From: CAZAQK01 sp964535825
GTDB lineage: Bacteria; Pseudomonadota; Alphaproteobacteria; Rickettsiales; SXRF01
Direction of reading: 5' to 3'
DNA length: 64,000 nucleotides
NCBI GenBank assembly: GCA_964535825.1
Contig: CAZHUC010000001.1
Location: forward strand, 1-64,000
The first letter of the stretch is position 1; every line of letters begins with the position of its first letter. The translations under genes were made by a program, and so were the position numbers. Of the stretch, positions 55,049 to 64,000 are shown piece after piece. The notes under the pieces were generated by a model. It made no database searches and was not told the origin of the DNA. It worked only from the letters and a program-made list of their open reading frames with translations.

Positions 55049-56266
55049 TCATGATGTTCTAAGGGCCTCGATAGGTTGCATTCTTGCGGCCTTGCGGGCA
55101 GGGTACAGGCCACTTGCGATACCCACTACGATCGCCACCACGAAGGCCATAATGGCCGACCACGCACTATAAGCGATAGGCACATTGAACCATTTTTCTG
55201 CCCCGATACTGAGGCCAATACCGATCAAAAGACCGATCAAACTGCCCATGGCAGAGATGATGATGGCTTCAAGAAGAAACTGCACCAGTATCATTATCCT
55301 GCTTGCGCCGATCGCTTTACGGATACCTATTTCGCGCGTGCGCTCCGTGACGGTGACCAGCATGATGTTCATGATACCGATGCCGCCAACGACCAGTGAA
55401 ATTGAGGCGATTGCACCAAGCAGGAGCGAAAGCGCCTTAGACGTATCTGTAGCGATCTTGGTGATGGCACTGATATTGCGGATGGTAAAATCATCTTCTT
55501 GTGTATCTTTTAGCTTGTGTCGCTGACGCAGCAGTGCAGTGATCTCATCGGTGGTTTGTTGAAGATGCTTGTCTGAAATAGATTTCACAAATGTCAGGTC
55601 AACACTGTCATAATTATAGGTGACGCTATTTAGTTTTAGTTTTGCAGTAGAGAAGGGGATAAAGATGGCGTCATCCTGATCGCGTCCGTCAAATCCCTGA
55701 CCCTTTGATGAAAGGATGCCAATAACACGAAACGCCATCTGTTTTATTTTCAATGTCTGGCCAACGGCAGATTGTCCGGGAAATAATTTTTCAGCCACCG
55801 TCTTGCCAATCACGGCAACGCGGGTTGCCTTAGCCATGTCTTCATCGTTGAATACTTCGCCGTCTTCCAAAGGCCAGTCACGCACGACAAAATATTCTGG
55901 ATTCGTGCCGCTGATGCGTGTTTTCCAGTTCAGATTCCCAACAGATAATGATTCTTCTGAGCCATAGGTGAAGGGTGCGGTTGCCACCACAGAGGGTAAT
56001 GATGCCATTGCTTCAACATCTTTTAAGGAGATAAAATCAAACTTACGGGACGTATTCGAAGAGCCCATCGAATAGCTCACGAGCAACATGTTCGTTCCAA
56101 GTTTTGCGATACGATCTTCAACCGCCTTGCGGCTACCTGTACCGATAGACATCATCAGAACTACAGAGCCCACGCCGATCACGATACCGAGCACAGCAAG
56201 GAATGTCCGCAGGCGGCTCATGCCTATGGATATGGCAGCTTCGTGGAGCATGGCAGAGAACATCAT
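55049..56266 (-). CDS. MacB-type ABC transporter permease
   Basis: A 405-residue membrane subunit with TM1 at about 18-40, a large periplasmic MacB_PCD domain (about 45-240) and three C-terminal helices of the FtsX domain (TERTREIGIRKAIGA; LYPARKAARMQPIEALR). It uses mechanotransmission rather than direct transport. In E. coli MacB the ATPase is fused; here it is a separate gene 15 bp upstream. AGGAGA precedes the ATG. Confidence 0.92.
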   Translation of the reverse strand: MMFSAMLHEAAISIGMSRLRTFLAVLGIVIGVGSVVLMMSIGTGSRKAVEDRIAKLGTNMLLVSYSMGSSNTSRKFDFISLKDVEAMASLPSVVATAPFTYGSEESLSVGNLNWKTRISGTNPEYFVVRDWPLEDGEVFNDEDMAKATRVAVIGKTVAEKLFPGQSAVGQTLKIKQMAFRVIGILSSKGQGFDGRDQDDAIFIPFSTAKLKLNSVTYNYDSVDLTFVKSISDKHLQQTTDEITALLRQRHKLKDTQEDDFTIRNISAITKIATDTSKALSLLLGAIASISLVVGGIGIMNIMLVTVTERTREIGIRKAIGASRIMILVQFLLEAIIISAMGSLIGLLIGIGLSIGAEKWFNVPIAYSAWSAIMAFVVAIVVGIASGLYPARKAARMQPIEALRTS

Positions 56267-56281
56267 TGCGATCGTTCTCCT

Positions 56282-56974
56282 CTAATACATAGGGCCATCA
56301 TAAATGATCTCCCCGTCTTTGATCTGTACCAGGCGCTTACCATAACGTGCGACATCCTGTTCGTGCGTAACCAGTATGATGGTGATGCCTTCTTTATTCA
56401 GGTCGTTGAATAGTTTCATGATGTCTTTGCTGGTCTGGCTGTCGAGGTTACCGGTCGGCTCGTCGGCCATGATGATCTTGGGTTCACCGGCAAGCGCGCG
56501 TGCAATAGCGATACGTTGCTGCTGGCCGCCGGAAAGTTGTGTAGGGTAGTAGTCGCGGTGTGTGGATAGCCCAACCACATTAAGATAGTGTTCGGCGCGC
56601 TTAATGCGTTCTTCAGCAGATTCATTCGCATATATCAATGGCAGTGCGATGTTATCGATAATGGTGCGGCGTGGGAGCAGATTGAAGCCCTGAAATACGA
56701 AACCAATGGTGCGGTTACGAATAGCCGCAAGCTCTGCATCATCAAGTGTGCTTACATCAATGTCATCCAGCCAATATGTGCCCGAGCTGGCACTATCGAG
56801 TGCGCCCAGAATGTTCATCAAGGTGGATTTGCCTGAACCTGATGGGCCCATGATAGATACAAATTCACCCGGTTCTATCATCAGATCCAAAGATTTCAGC
56901 ACAGGCACAATGATACCGGGGCTCGGCTCATAGTGCTTTTTGATGTTGTCCATGGATATGACATGATACGTCAT
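56282..56974 (-). CDS. MacB/LolD-type ABC ATPase
   Basis: A 230-residue ATPase with Walker [10 protein letters not shown], signature [15 protein letters not shown] and Walker [13 protein letters not shown] followed by LVTHEQ. The pattern [23 protein letters not shown] is typical of the MacB/LolD class. It pairs with the permease downstream and the MacA-like adaptor upstream (3-bp gap). Confidence 0.95.
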   Translation of the reverse strand: MTYHVISMDNIKKHYEPSPGIIVPVLKSLDLMIEPGEFVSIMGPSGSGKSTLMNILGALDSASSGTYWLDDIDVSTLDDAELAAIRNRTIGFVFQGFNLLPRRTIIDNIALPLIYANESAEERIKRAEHYLNVVGLSTHRDYYPTQLSGGQQQRIAIARALAGEPKIIMADEPTGNLDSQTSKDIMKLFNDLNKEGITIILVTHEQDVARYGKRLVQIKDGEIIYDGPMY

Positions 56975-56977
56975 AAG

Positions 56978-58138
56978 TTACTCACCAAGTGTAGGCATGA
57001 TGCCTGTAATAACCGTATCGCCTTCTTTCAGGTTGCCCTGTGTCACTTCAACAAATACTTCGTCGGTTGCTTCCGTGCGCACATCAACAGCCTCGGGCTT
57101 GCCATCCTTCAATATATATACCCTGCCATTGATATTTTTGTCGGTGGATTGTTTTTCATCATTGCGCGGACGGAAGCGCATAGGTGTGCCTTGCAGCAGT
57201 TGTGTCAGGCCACCTGATTGTTCAACGGGTGGTGTAAAACGTAGCGATGCAGCCGGTATACGCAGCACATCTTTTTTCTCGGAGAGGATAACACTTACAT
57301 AGGCGGTCATGCCGGGCAGGAGTTGCTTGTCCTCGTTATCTACGTCTACCACTACACTGTAGGTTACGGCAGAACCGCCGGCTGAATTCGGATGCAGATT
57401 GACTAGTCTCACTGTGCCAGTGAATTCACGGTCAGGGAAAGCATCTACGTTGAATTTTACAGGTAATCCAATTTTAACCTGGCTGATATCCGCTTCTGAG
57501 AAGTTCACATCGATCTTCATTTTAGTCATGTCACCGGCGATCTTGAACAGGTTAGGAGTCTGGAAGTTCGCGGCGAGTGTCTGCCCTTGCGTTACTTCCT
57601 GCGCGATCACCGTGCCATCGATAGGCGAGGTGATCTTGGTATAACTCAGATTTACCTCGTCACGCTCCACCTGGATCTGGGCACTCTCATAACTATTCTC
57701 TGCGGAGATATAAGATTGTTCCGCGCGTTCCAGATCAACTTTTGGCACATATTCTTTCTTGACCAGCGTCTTGATGCGCTCGAGGTCGCGTCCTGCCTGC
57801 TCAAAGGAAATGCGTGCGGTCAATAGGTTGCTTTTGCTTTGCTTCAGCTGTGTTTCAGCGATAGATGGGTCCATCTCAGCGAGTAGCTGGTCCTTCTTTA
57901 CATTATCAGCAACGTTCACGAATATATTAGTGATCTTGCCGGATACTTGTGTACCGATGCTAAGCAGTTCGATCGGATTAAGTGTACCTACAGCTGTTAC
58001 CACGTGTGAGATATCACCGCGTGTTACCTGCGCCGTACGGAAGCGCTCTGCCTTTTTATCATCACCTGAAAATATGGTGAAAGAAGCTACAACGGCAGCA
58101 AGGATCATTAGAAAGGAAATATATTTTATGTATTTCAT
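56978..58138 (-). CDS. MacA-type periplasmic adaptor
   Basis: A 386-residue membrane-fusion protein. An N-terminal anchor (about 5-24) is followed by a beta-barrel/lipoyl segment (VTAVGTLNPIELLSIGTQVSGKITNIFV), a long coiled-coil hairpin (about 85-150) and the second lipoyl half (ITSPIDGTVIAQEVTQGQTLAA). It links the inner-membrane MacB unit to a TolC channel. Its ATG overlaps the stop of the TolC-like gene. Confidence 0.93.
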   Translation of the reverse strand: MKYIKYISFLMILAAVVASFTIFSGDDKKAERFRTAQVTRGDISHVVTAVGTLNPIELLSIGTQVSGKITNIFVNVADNVKKDQLLAEMDPSIAETQLKQSKSNLLTARISFEQAGRDLERIKTLVKKEYVPKVDLERAEQSYISAENSYESAQIQVERDEVNLSYTKITSPIDGTVIAQEVTQGQTLAANFQTPNLFKIAGDMTKMKIDVNFSEADISQVKIGLPVKFNVDAFPDREFTGTVRLVNLHPNSAGGSAVTYSVVVDVDNEDKQLLPGMTAYVSVILSEKKDVLRIPAASLRFTPPVEQSGGLTQLLQGTPMRFRPRNDEKQSTDKNINGRVYILKDGKPEAVDVRTEATDEVFVEVTQGNLKEGDTVITGIMPTLGE

Positions 58139-59661
58139 AGCGGTTGCTCTTTCCCGGCAGGCGTATCCTGCTCTTTAGCTGGTGTCTCCGTAGTTTCGGC
58201 AACAGGTGCGTTGGTCGGATTGGTGACGGCAGTACCTGGTTTCATGGTTTCCAGATCCAGCACACCAACAGCACGCACCAGATTGATGCGTGAGGTGAGC
58301 AAATTCAAGCGTGTTTGTAGCTGAGTTTGGAGGGCACTGCGGTATTGTGTTTGAGCACTCAGAACGTCAAGTATAGTGCCGAGGCCTTCCTGATAACGAC
58401 CAAGTGCTACATCCTTTAGCAGGCGAGCGCTGGCAAGTTGATCCCAGCTAATGTCCCAGGACTGTTTTGCTGTCTGGTAATTATTCCACGAGTTCCAGAC
58501 ATCCTGCTCAACACCTAGCTCGGTAGTTATCAGACTTTCTCTCTGTGCTTCTAAAGATTTACGGCTTGCTGTTTCAGCATAGGTCTGGCTGAAGCCGCTA
58601 AAGATAGGAATGCTTACAGAAACGCCTATTGAGCTACTGCGAGTTGTTTTGGTGTTTGCAATGTCAATATCGTTTGTGCCTGCGCTCGTGCCTACGCTAA
58701 TGCTTGCAAGATTGCTACGTTTCAGTTGCTCATAGCTGATCTCTGAACTTTTTAGGCCAAGGCGGGCAGATTCAAGATCCACACGCTTTGCTTTTGCTAA
58801 TTCCATCAGTGATTTCGCTTGTTCACCAAATGGATCTTTTACCAGCTCACTGTCGTCAATTTCAGATACGTTGATCGCGGTATCAGCGGAGAGCCCCATA
58901 AGTAATGCAAGGGCGGACTGTGCTGACTTTAAAGAATTATCAGCCTGCTGAGTAGCAAGCTGTGCCTGATTATATGAGTTTTTAGCCTGCAACTGATCGG
59001 CCAGCGGTGCAAGACCTATTTCGTAACGAAGATTGGCCGCATCAAAACTCTCTTTGGCAAAGCGCTCTGATTCCTTGGTGATCTCGAGCGAGTTCTGAGC
59101 GATCAGGAGTGAATAATAAGAGCTGAGTGCAGTGGCAATGAAGCCTTGCAAGGTGGAATCATAACTATAACCTGCAGCGATGAGGCCGAGTTCGGCAGAT
59201 TCGATTGAAAGTTCACGTTGCCCAAAGTCATAAAGTGTCATGCTGGCACTGATAGAAGAAGATTCGCTGATATCGCTTGATTTGCCATTGCCCGAGATAG
59301 AGCTGCTACGCGATTTCCCCAGTGAAGCAGAAACAGAAGGCAGGTATGAGGCAAAGCCGCCGCCATAACTTGCCGCACTGGCAAGCAAGCTCAGATATGC
59401 GGATTTTGCATTAGGGTTGTGACAGATCACAGCAACCACCACCTGTTCGATATTCAGCATTTGGCTGGTGTCAGGTAACGGTGGGCAGATAGCTGGTTTG
59501 CTGCGTGCGCCAAAACCAGAGATCTTTTCTTCGGTTTTCCATGGGTCGTTCAGCCACGGCAACACAACGGCCGATGCGCTGGCCGAGGAGAACGCATACG
59601 CAGCGGCAGCGAGCAATAATGCCCGTTTGTGCCTTGTAAAATTTTTAGCGTCTGTGCTCAT
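58135..59661 (-). CDS. TolC-family outer-membrane channel
   Basis: A 508-residue outer-membrane efflux protein with a signal peptide (LLLAAAAYAFSSASASA). Two OEP repeats of long coiled-coil helices follow (for example LRYEIGLAPLADQLQAKNSYNQAQLATQQAD and LGRYQEGLGTILDVLSAQTQYRSALQTQLQTRLNL). The C-terminus is Pro/Thr/Glu-rich. It heads the tolC-macA-macB-macB operon and is divergent from the aspartic protease gene. Confidence 0.93.
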   Translation of the reverse strand: MSTDAKNFTRHKRALLLAAAAYAFSSASASAVVLPWLNDPWKTEEKISGFGARSKPAICPPLPDTSQMLNIEQVVVAVICHNPNAKSAYLSLLASAASYGGGFASYLPSVSASLGKSRSSSISGNGKSSDISESSSISASMTLYDFGQRELSIESAELGLIAAGYSYDSTLQGFIATALSSYYSLLIAQNSLEITKESERFAKESFDAANLRYEIGLAPLADQLQAKNSYNQAQLATQQADNSLKSAQSALALLMGLSADTAINVSEIDDSELVKDPFGEQAKSLMELAKAKRVDLESARLGLKSSEISYEQLKRSNLASISVGTSAGTNDIDIANTKTTRSSSIGVSVSIPIFSGFSQTYAETASRKSLEAQRESLITTELGVEQDVWNSWNNYQTAKQSWDISWDQLASARLLKDVALGRYQEGLGTILDVLSAQTQYRSALQTQLQTRLNLLTSRINLVRAVGVLDLETMKPGTAVTNPTNAPVAETTETPAKEQDTPAGKEQPL

Positions 59662-59933
59662 AGGTTTTAGTCAACTAACTACGATATAAGTATCTGAATG
59701 TTAAGATTCTAGCGGGTTGGCCATTAAAGTTTGGTTATGATTATATTAGTGAATTATGAAGAGAAACTGCGGCTGTCAGCGAAAAATTCGGTGCTAACAC
59801 CATGCAATGTTGGGCTTTTTGCTAGGAAAGTAATATTAAGTAAATAATTATTAATAAAATTTTCTTCGCAAAAATGGCTATAATTCGGCCATTGTGGTAA
59901 GTAATTCATGATTCACACCTACTGGATAGAACG
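59662..59933. other. Divergent intergenic region
   Basis: A 272-bp AT-rich region between the divergent exporter operon and the aspartic protease gene. It should carry both promoters, but I cannot name clear -35/-10 pairs. No open frame, RNA gene or repeat was recognised. Confidence 0.5.
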
Positions 59934-60605
59934 ATGCGTTACGCAATAGCGGCACTGGTAATTTTAGCCCTGATACTCTTGTTGAAATGGCAATTCCCCT
60001 ATGCTGCGAACAATGAGCAGGACAGGATGCACATGTTGTATCTGGTGACGTTGCTAGCCTTGGTGGGTAGCGGCATCTTGCATAGCAAACGTCATGAACT
60101 TTCGCAAAACATAAAATATGCATGCGTGTGGTTTGGCATCATCCTGCTGCTGGTTGTGGGTTATAGCTTCCGCGATACGCTGACAAATAATCGTGTGATG
60201 GCAGAGCTTATTCCTCAGCGGGCGAATGTGTCCGAAGATGGATCAATGACATTCCGCAGCAGGGAAGATGGGCATTTTTACATTGAGGCGAAGGTCAATA
60301 ACATGCCGGTGTTATTCATGGTGGATACAGGTGCTAGCGATATTGTGCTTGCACCAGAAGATGCAAAACGGGCAGGCATCTCTATTGATACGTTGAGTTT
60401 TAATCGCCAGTTCCAGACTGCGAACGGGGTAGTGAAAGGGGCATCTGTGACGCTTGCCTCGCTGCGTGTGGGGGGTATCCATATGTCTGATATTTCGGCA
60501 TCAGTGAATGGTGCGAACATGGAGCACTCGTTGCTTGGCATGCGCTTCCTGCGTGAGCTTACCTCCTATAAGGTGGAGGGCGGCACACTTACACTCGTTC
60601 CATAG
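59934..60605 (+). CDS. Membrane-anchored retropepsin-like aspartic protease
   Basis: A 223-residue protein with three N-terminal hydrophobic segments (about 3-18, 33-47 and 60-78). A single-lobe aspartic protease domain follows: active site FMVDTGASDIVL (about 132-143) and the flap/second strand region LLGMRFLREL. It belongs to the TIGR02281 (clan AA) type that acts as a dimer, and faces the periplasm or membrane. Substrate is unknown. Confidence 0.9.
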   Translation: MRYAIAALVILALILLLKWQFPYAANNEQDRMHMLYLVTLLALVGSGILHSKRHELSQNIKYACVWFGIILLLVVGYSFRDTLTNNRVMAELIPQRANVSEDGSMTFRSREDGHFYIEAKVNNMPVLFMVDTGASDIVLAPEDAKRAGISIDTLSFNRQFQTANGVVKGASVTLASLRVGGIHMSDISASVNGANMEHSLLGMRFLRELTSYKVEGGTLTLVP

Positions 60606-60672
60606 ACAAAAAACACTTGCTGCATCAGGAGGATGCGCTACAACCAAGGAAAATGAACCAAGGAGACGTGTT

Positions 60673-61287
60673 ATTACAAATTATCTACATAAGGGCGACC
60701 TGCCTGCTAATGTGAAACTCAGCGGCGATCTGGCCATTGATACGGAAGCGATGGGGCTTAACAATAAGCGTGACCGTCTGTGTCTTGTTCAGCTCTCGGA
60801 CGGTAGCGGTGATGCGCATCTCGTACAGTTCGAGAAGGATGTATATAAGGCGCCTAACCTTGCGAAATTACTCACCGATAAGAACCGTGTGAAGATATTC
60901 CACTTCGCGAGGTTCGATCTTGCGGTGATCAGGGAATATATGGGCATCCGCATGGAGAATATCTATTGCACGCGTACGGCCTCCCGCCTCGTTCGCACCT
61001 ACACAGACAAACATGGCTACAAAGACATCTGCCGTGAATTGCTCGGTGTTGAAGTGTCCAAGCAGCAGCAAAGCTCCGACTGGGGGTCTTCAAGCCTCTC
61101 GCCAGAGCAGATAGAGTATGCTGCTTCCGATGTGTTACACCTGCATAAACTGAGAAATAAACTCGATGAAATGTTGGCGCGTGAGGGCAGGGGTGAGCTT
61201 CTGGAATCGTGCTGCCGCTTCTTGCCATATCGCGCCGAACTTGATCTGGCAGGTTTCGAGAATGCTGACATTTTTGCACATTCATAA
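60673..61287 (+). CDS. Ribonuclease D-like 3'-5' exonuclease, probable ATT start
   Basis: A DEDD exonuclease of the short alphaproteobacterial type (204 residues): Exo I AIDTEAMGL, Exo II FHFARFDLAVI and Exo III YAASDVLHLHKL. It trims RNA 3' ends. The family begins with M-x-x-x-x-HKGDLP, and here that Met position is ATT at 60673, 7 nt after AAGGAG (60660-60665). No ATG, GTG or TTG in frame exists nearby; the next upstream start (60508) lies inside the protease gene. The ORF is otherwise intact. Confidence 0.85.
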   Translation: MTNYLHKGDLPANVKLSGDLAIDTEAMGLNNKRDRLCLVQLSDGSGDAHLVQFEKDVYKAPNLAKLLTDKNRVKIFHFARFDLAVIREYMGIRMENIYCTRTASRLVRTYTDKHGYKDICRELLGVEVSKQQQSSDWGSSSLSPEQIEYAASDVLHLHKLRNKLDEMLAREGRGELLESCCRFLPYRAELDLAGFENADIFAHS

Positions 61288-61290
61288 CCC

Positions 61291-62271
61291 ATGACCTCTG
61301 CTTCTAAAAAACATAACAAGCCCGCCGATGATATTAGCTCCGGCAGGGCAGTGCTTGCCCAGGAGATAAAAGGTCTTGAGGATCTGTCGGCGTGTTTGGA
61401 TGAAAAGTTCGCCAAGGCTGTCGATTGTATCGCTGCGGTAAAAGGCAGGCTGATCGTAACCGGTATGGGCAAGAGTGGCCATGTGGCGCGCAAGATCGCC
61501 GCGACCATGGCTTCAACAGGCACACCAGCGCATTTCGTTCATCCGGGTGAGGCCAGTCATGGTGATCTTGGTATGATCACCGGTGATGATGCCGTGCTCG
61601 CACTTTCAAATTCCGGTGAAACAGCGGAGCTTTCTGATGTGATCGCCTATTGCAAACGTTTCTCTATACCGCTGATCGGTGTGGCGCGCCGTGCGGAATC
61701 TATGTTGGTAAAGCATGCCGATATTCCGCTGGTTCTGCCGGAAACACCGGAAGCCTGCCCAACCAATGCTCCCACCACCTCAACCACGATGATGATGGCG
61801 CTTGGTGATGCGCTGGCAGTAGCGCTGGTGCAGAGGCGCGGCTTCACGCGTGATGATTTTTTTGTATTCCATCCTGGTGGAAAACTGGGCAAGGCATTCA
61901 TACGCGTGGAAGACCTGATGCATGCGGGTGCTGAGCTGCCGCTTGTGGCTGCTGATGCCGTGATGAAGGATGTGCTGCTGGTAATAACAGCCAAACGTTT
62001 TGGTTGTGCCGGTGTGGTGCAAAAAGATGGTACGTTGGTTGGCATCGTGACCGATGGTGACCTGCGCCGCCATATGCAACCGCAACTGCTCGAGAAAAAA
62101 GCTTCAGAGGTCATGACCGCGAATCCTAAATTCATTCGCCCGGATGCACTGGCCGTTGAGGCACTTTCCATCATGAACGAAAAATCCATCACCAGCCTGT
62201 TCGTTGTAGATGGCGGCAAGCCGGTCGGCATATTGCATATCCATGATTGCCTGCGGGCAGGAATTGCCTGA
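61291..62271 (+). CDS. kdsD: Arabinose-5-phosphate isomerase
   Basis: KdsD converts ribulose-5-phosphate to arabinose-5-phosphate for Kdo synthesis, feeding KdsA. The 326-residue protein has a SIS domain (VTGMGKSGHVARKIAATMASTGTPAHFVHP; LSNSGETAEL) and two CBS domains (about 205-326). It is coupled to lptC by a one-base TGATG overlap and belongs to the LPS export operon. Confidence 0.95.
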   Translation: MTSASKKHNKPADDISSGRAVLAQEIKGLEDLSACLDEKFAKAVDCIAAVKGRLIVTGMGKSGHVARKIAATMASTGTPAHFVHPGEASHGDLGMITGDDAVLALSNSGETAELSDVIAYCKRFSIPLIGVARRAESMLVKHADIPLVLPETPEACPTNAPTTSTTMMMALGDALAVALVQRRGFTRDDFFVFHPGGKLGKAFIRVEDLMHAGAELPLVAADAVMKDVLLVITAKRFGCAGVVQKDGTLVGIVTDGDLRRHMQPQLLEKKASEVMTANPKFIRPDALAVEALSIMNEKSITSLFVVDGGKPVGILHIHDCLRAGIA

Positions 62272-62858
62272 TGCGTGGCCTGCCTTCGGCGTTCTATACA
62301 CAATTTGTCATTATAAGCCGGTGGTCGCTCTGGGTTCTTATCGGCGTGGTGGTGATAGCCGTCGTTTGGGTGGCTTCATCCAATAACGGCAAAGACGGCA
62401 CACGATTGGTGTTTTCCAGCGTGACCAAGAACGAAGCCATGCAAAATGTCATGGAAAAACCGCGTTATCAGGGCATGGATCAGAAGAACCAGCCATTCAC
62501 GGTGATCGCAGAACGTGCCATCCAAAAAGATAAGGATACCATTGAATTACACGATATTCATGCCGATATGAACCAGCAGGATGGTAGCTGGCTCGCGCTG
62601 AATTCTGGCGTGGGGGAGCTTAATCTGGAAACCAAGAAGATTAAGCTGGAGCGCGATGTGAACATGTTTTACGATGGTGGGTATGAGTTTCGCACCAGCG
62701 AGGCACAGGTAGATATCAATAAGGGGAGCGCACAGGGCAGCAGCCATATAGAAGGCCAAGGGCCAGCTGGTATATTGCAGGCAGATAGTTTTATAGTTGA
62801 AAATCGTGGTCAGGTGATAAAATTTAATGGTTCGGTAAGGATGACGTTGTATCCATGA
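62271..62858 (+). CDS. lptC: LPS export protein LptC
   Basis: LptC is the bitopic inner-membrane link of the LPS bridge. The 195-residue protein has one N-terminal helix (about 20-38, WVLIGVVVIAVVWVAS) and a periplasmic beta-jellyroll (SGVGELNLETKKIKLERDVNM; RTSEAQVDINKGSAQG). Its start overlaps the kdsD stop, and its end overlaps lptA by 4 bp. Confidence 0.9.
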   Translation: MRGLPSAFYTQFVIISRWSLWVLIGVVVIAVVWVASSNNGKDGTRLVFSSVTKNEAMQNVMEKPRYQGMDQKNQPFTVIAERAIQKDKDTIELHDIHADMNQQDGSWLALNSGVGELNLETKKIKLERDVNMFYDGGYEFRTSEAQVDINKGSAQGSSHIEGQGPAGILQADSFIVENRGQVIKFNGSVRMTLYP

Positions 62859-63418
62859 TAGGTATGATGATTCGTTTAGTATCTACAATAGTGTTGATAT
62901 GTGCTGCATCTGCAGCGGCGGCAGCCGATAAGGCTGCACCTAAATTACCCACCGGGAACAGCAAAGCGCCCATAGAGATCAATGCGGACGCACTTGAGGT
63001 GCAGCAGGAAAAGAATATTGCGGTGTTCTCGGGCCATGTGGTGGCGATCCAAGATAAGATGCGCCTGAAAGCTGAGAAAATGACCGTATATTACCGCAGC
63101 CCCGATGGTGAAAATAAGAAATCCGGGCAGGATGCCATCCGCAAGATCGAGGTGGAGGGCAATGTGTTCATGAGCACACCGGATGAAACGGCAAGTGGCC
63201 TGACCGGTGTGTATGATGTTGAGAACAACCATATCACACTGAATAACAAGGTTGTGCTGACCAAAGGAAAGAACACGCTTAAAGGTGATAAGCTGGTGTA
63301 TGATATGGCCACTGGCAAAAGCGTGGTAAGCGCCGCTGGCGCGGCGGCAGGTGAAAAAGGTAAGCCTAAGGAAAGGGTGCGTGCCTTATTCGTGCCAGAT
63401 GAAAAAGATAAGAAATAA
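62855..63418 (+). CDS. lptA: LPS transport periplasmic protein LptA
   Basis: A 187-residue protein with a signal peptide (ending near ASAAAA-AD), then an OstA-like beta-jellyroll: [41 protein letters not shown] and [25 protein letters not shown]. LptA carries LPS across the periplasm between LptC and LptD. It is adjacent to lptC and lptB, as expected. Confidence 0.93.
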   Translation: MIGMMIRLVSTIVLICAASAAAAADKAAPKLPTGNSKAPIEINADALEVQQEKNIAVFSGHVVAIQDKMRLKAEKMTVYYRSPDGENKKSGQDAIRKIEVEGNVFMSTPDETASGLTGVYDVENNHITLNNKVVLTKGKNTLKGDKLVYDMATGKSVVSAAGAAAGEKGKPKERVRALFVPDEKDKK

Positions 63419-63422
63419 CGAC

Positions 63423-64000
63423 ATGGATAAATCGGAATCCTCGCAAGGCAATACATCAAAACCAAAGCTGGTGCAGGCCACCGGTGGGCTGGAAGTGACA
63501 CATATCGGTAAGCGCTATGGTGGCAGGCCGGTGGTGCGTGATGTATCGCTTAAGGTGCGTCGTGGTGAGGCGGTGGGATTGTTAGGGCCAAACGGCGCGG
63601 GTAAAACCACCTGTTTTTATATGATCACCGGTCTTATCCGGCCGGATATCGGCGAGATCCATCTGGATGAGCAGGATATTACGCGCCTTCCAATGTATCG
63701 CCGCGCGCGTCTGGGTATCGGCTACCTGCCGCAGGAAGCATCGATCTTCCGTGGTCTGACGGTAGAACAGAATATCATGTCGGTGCTTGAGATCGCAGAG
63801 ACCGATCCTTCGGTGCGCAGTGCCATGCTGGAAGAATTACTTGCGGAGTTTTCTATCACCCATCTGCGTATGGCGGTTGGTATCACACTCTCTGGCGGTG
63901 AACGTCGTCGCGTGGAAATTGCCCGTGCGCTGGCTTCAAAGCCATACTTCATCCTGCTGGATGAACCTCTTGCAGGTATCGACCCCATCGCGGTGGATGA
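63423..64000 (+). CDS. lptB: LPS export ATPase LptB (partial, runs off window)
   Basis: The frame from the ATG at 63423 stays open to the window end (about 192 codons). It shows Walker [11 protein letters not shown]-loop region [19 protein letters not shown], signature [15 protein letters not shown] and Walker [18 protein letters not shown], all typical of LptB. It powers LPS extraction by LptFG. The N-terminal 25 residues form a polar extension not present in E. coli LptB. The 3' end lies outside the window. Confidence 0.95.
   Translation, partial: MDKSESSQGNTSKPKLVQATGGLEVTHIGKRYGGRPVVRDVSLKVRRGEAVGLLGPNGAGKTTCFYMITGLIRPDIGEIHLDEQDITRLPMYRRARLGIGYLPQEASIFRGLTVEQNIMSVLEIAETDPSVRSAMLEELLAEFSITHLRMAVGITLSGGERRRVEIARALASKPYFILLDEPLAGIDPIAVD

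Noticed and set aside
60632..60655. Seven-codon frame with AGGAGG before RNase D
   Set aside because: The ribosome site touches the ATG directly and the peptide is too short to support; the RNase D start is better explained by AAGGAG and ATT.

Overview
The window comes from the chromosome of an alphaproteobacterium of moderate GC content. The evidence is gene content and order: rpmF-plsX-fabH-ihfA-merR, ppiD-trpE-trpG-trpD-trpC divergent from tpiA-secG-pyrG-kdsA, eno-ftsB-pdhA-pdhB-pdhC-lpd, and kdsD-lptC-lptA-lptB. It also has a Rickettsia-type 17 kDa surface antigen and COQ9, NDUFA9-like and ELM1 homologues, which are typical of Alphaproteobacteria and mitochondria. The LPS genes show a diderm with Kdo-containing LPS. 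Tryptophan, queuosine and CTP synthesis genes argue against a strongly reduced obligate parasite. I cannot fix the order; a Rhodospirillales/Micavibrio-like or other deep-branching lineage would fit.

Layout. 1-600: end of an rRNA operon (23S 3' end, 5S, terminator). 600-5,900: accessory stretch with an AT-rich three-gene cluster, several small unrecognised proteins (three share a motif), a 17 kDa antigen and a repressor with a degenerate S24-like domain. 6,000-10,900: ribosome/lipid/IHF block, with a large AT-rich membrane protein inserted between fabH and ihfA. 10,900-13,700: zinc ABC importer with a Zur-like operator and a 35-residue membrane protein missed by length cut-offs, then corA. 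13,800-23,970: patatin lipoprotein, Dps, rhodanese, GDPD, tRNA-Leu, outer-membrane barrel, cinA-like, map, radC, ELM1, an M15D peptidase and DUF599. 23,970-30,200: trp operon led by ppiD, with an unknown gene between trpG and trpD.

30,270-38,120: tpiA, secG, pyrG, kdsA, eno, ftsB. Directly after kdsA lie a 34-bp perfect AT palindrome, a small unknown gene and a diverged second copy of the last 22 codons of kdsA, which looks like the scar of an insertion. 38,240-45,650: pyruvate dehydrogenase operon. Its E1-alpha subunit carries an N-terminal helix-turn-helix domain in the same reading frame, and a GIY-YIG gene flanked by short palindromic repeats sits between pdhA and pdhB. 45,700-53,600: prepilin-like protein, COQ9, PAS histidine kinase, glutaredoxin, queG, GST, NDUFA9-like protein, acyltransferase. 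53,770-59,660: TolC-MacA-MacB(ATPase)-MacB(permease) export operon followed by two paralogous secreted Cys-containing proteins. A four-unit 11-bp tandem array resembling a Pho box precedes the pair. 59,930-64,000: aspartic protease, RNase D (apparently with an ATT start), kdsD and lptC-lptA-lptB, the last cut by the window edge.

The strongest candidates for something new are the HTH-E1-alpha fusion, the secreted pair with its exporter and Pho-like array, the kdsA-tail insertion, and the Zur-box zinc operon that begins with a tiny membrane protein. No CRISPR array, complete prophage or insertion sequence was seen, and no gap of 300 bases or more lacks a gene.
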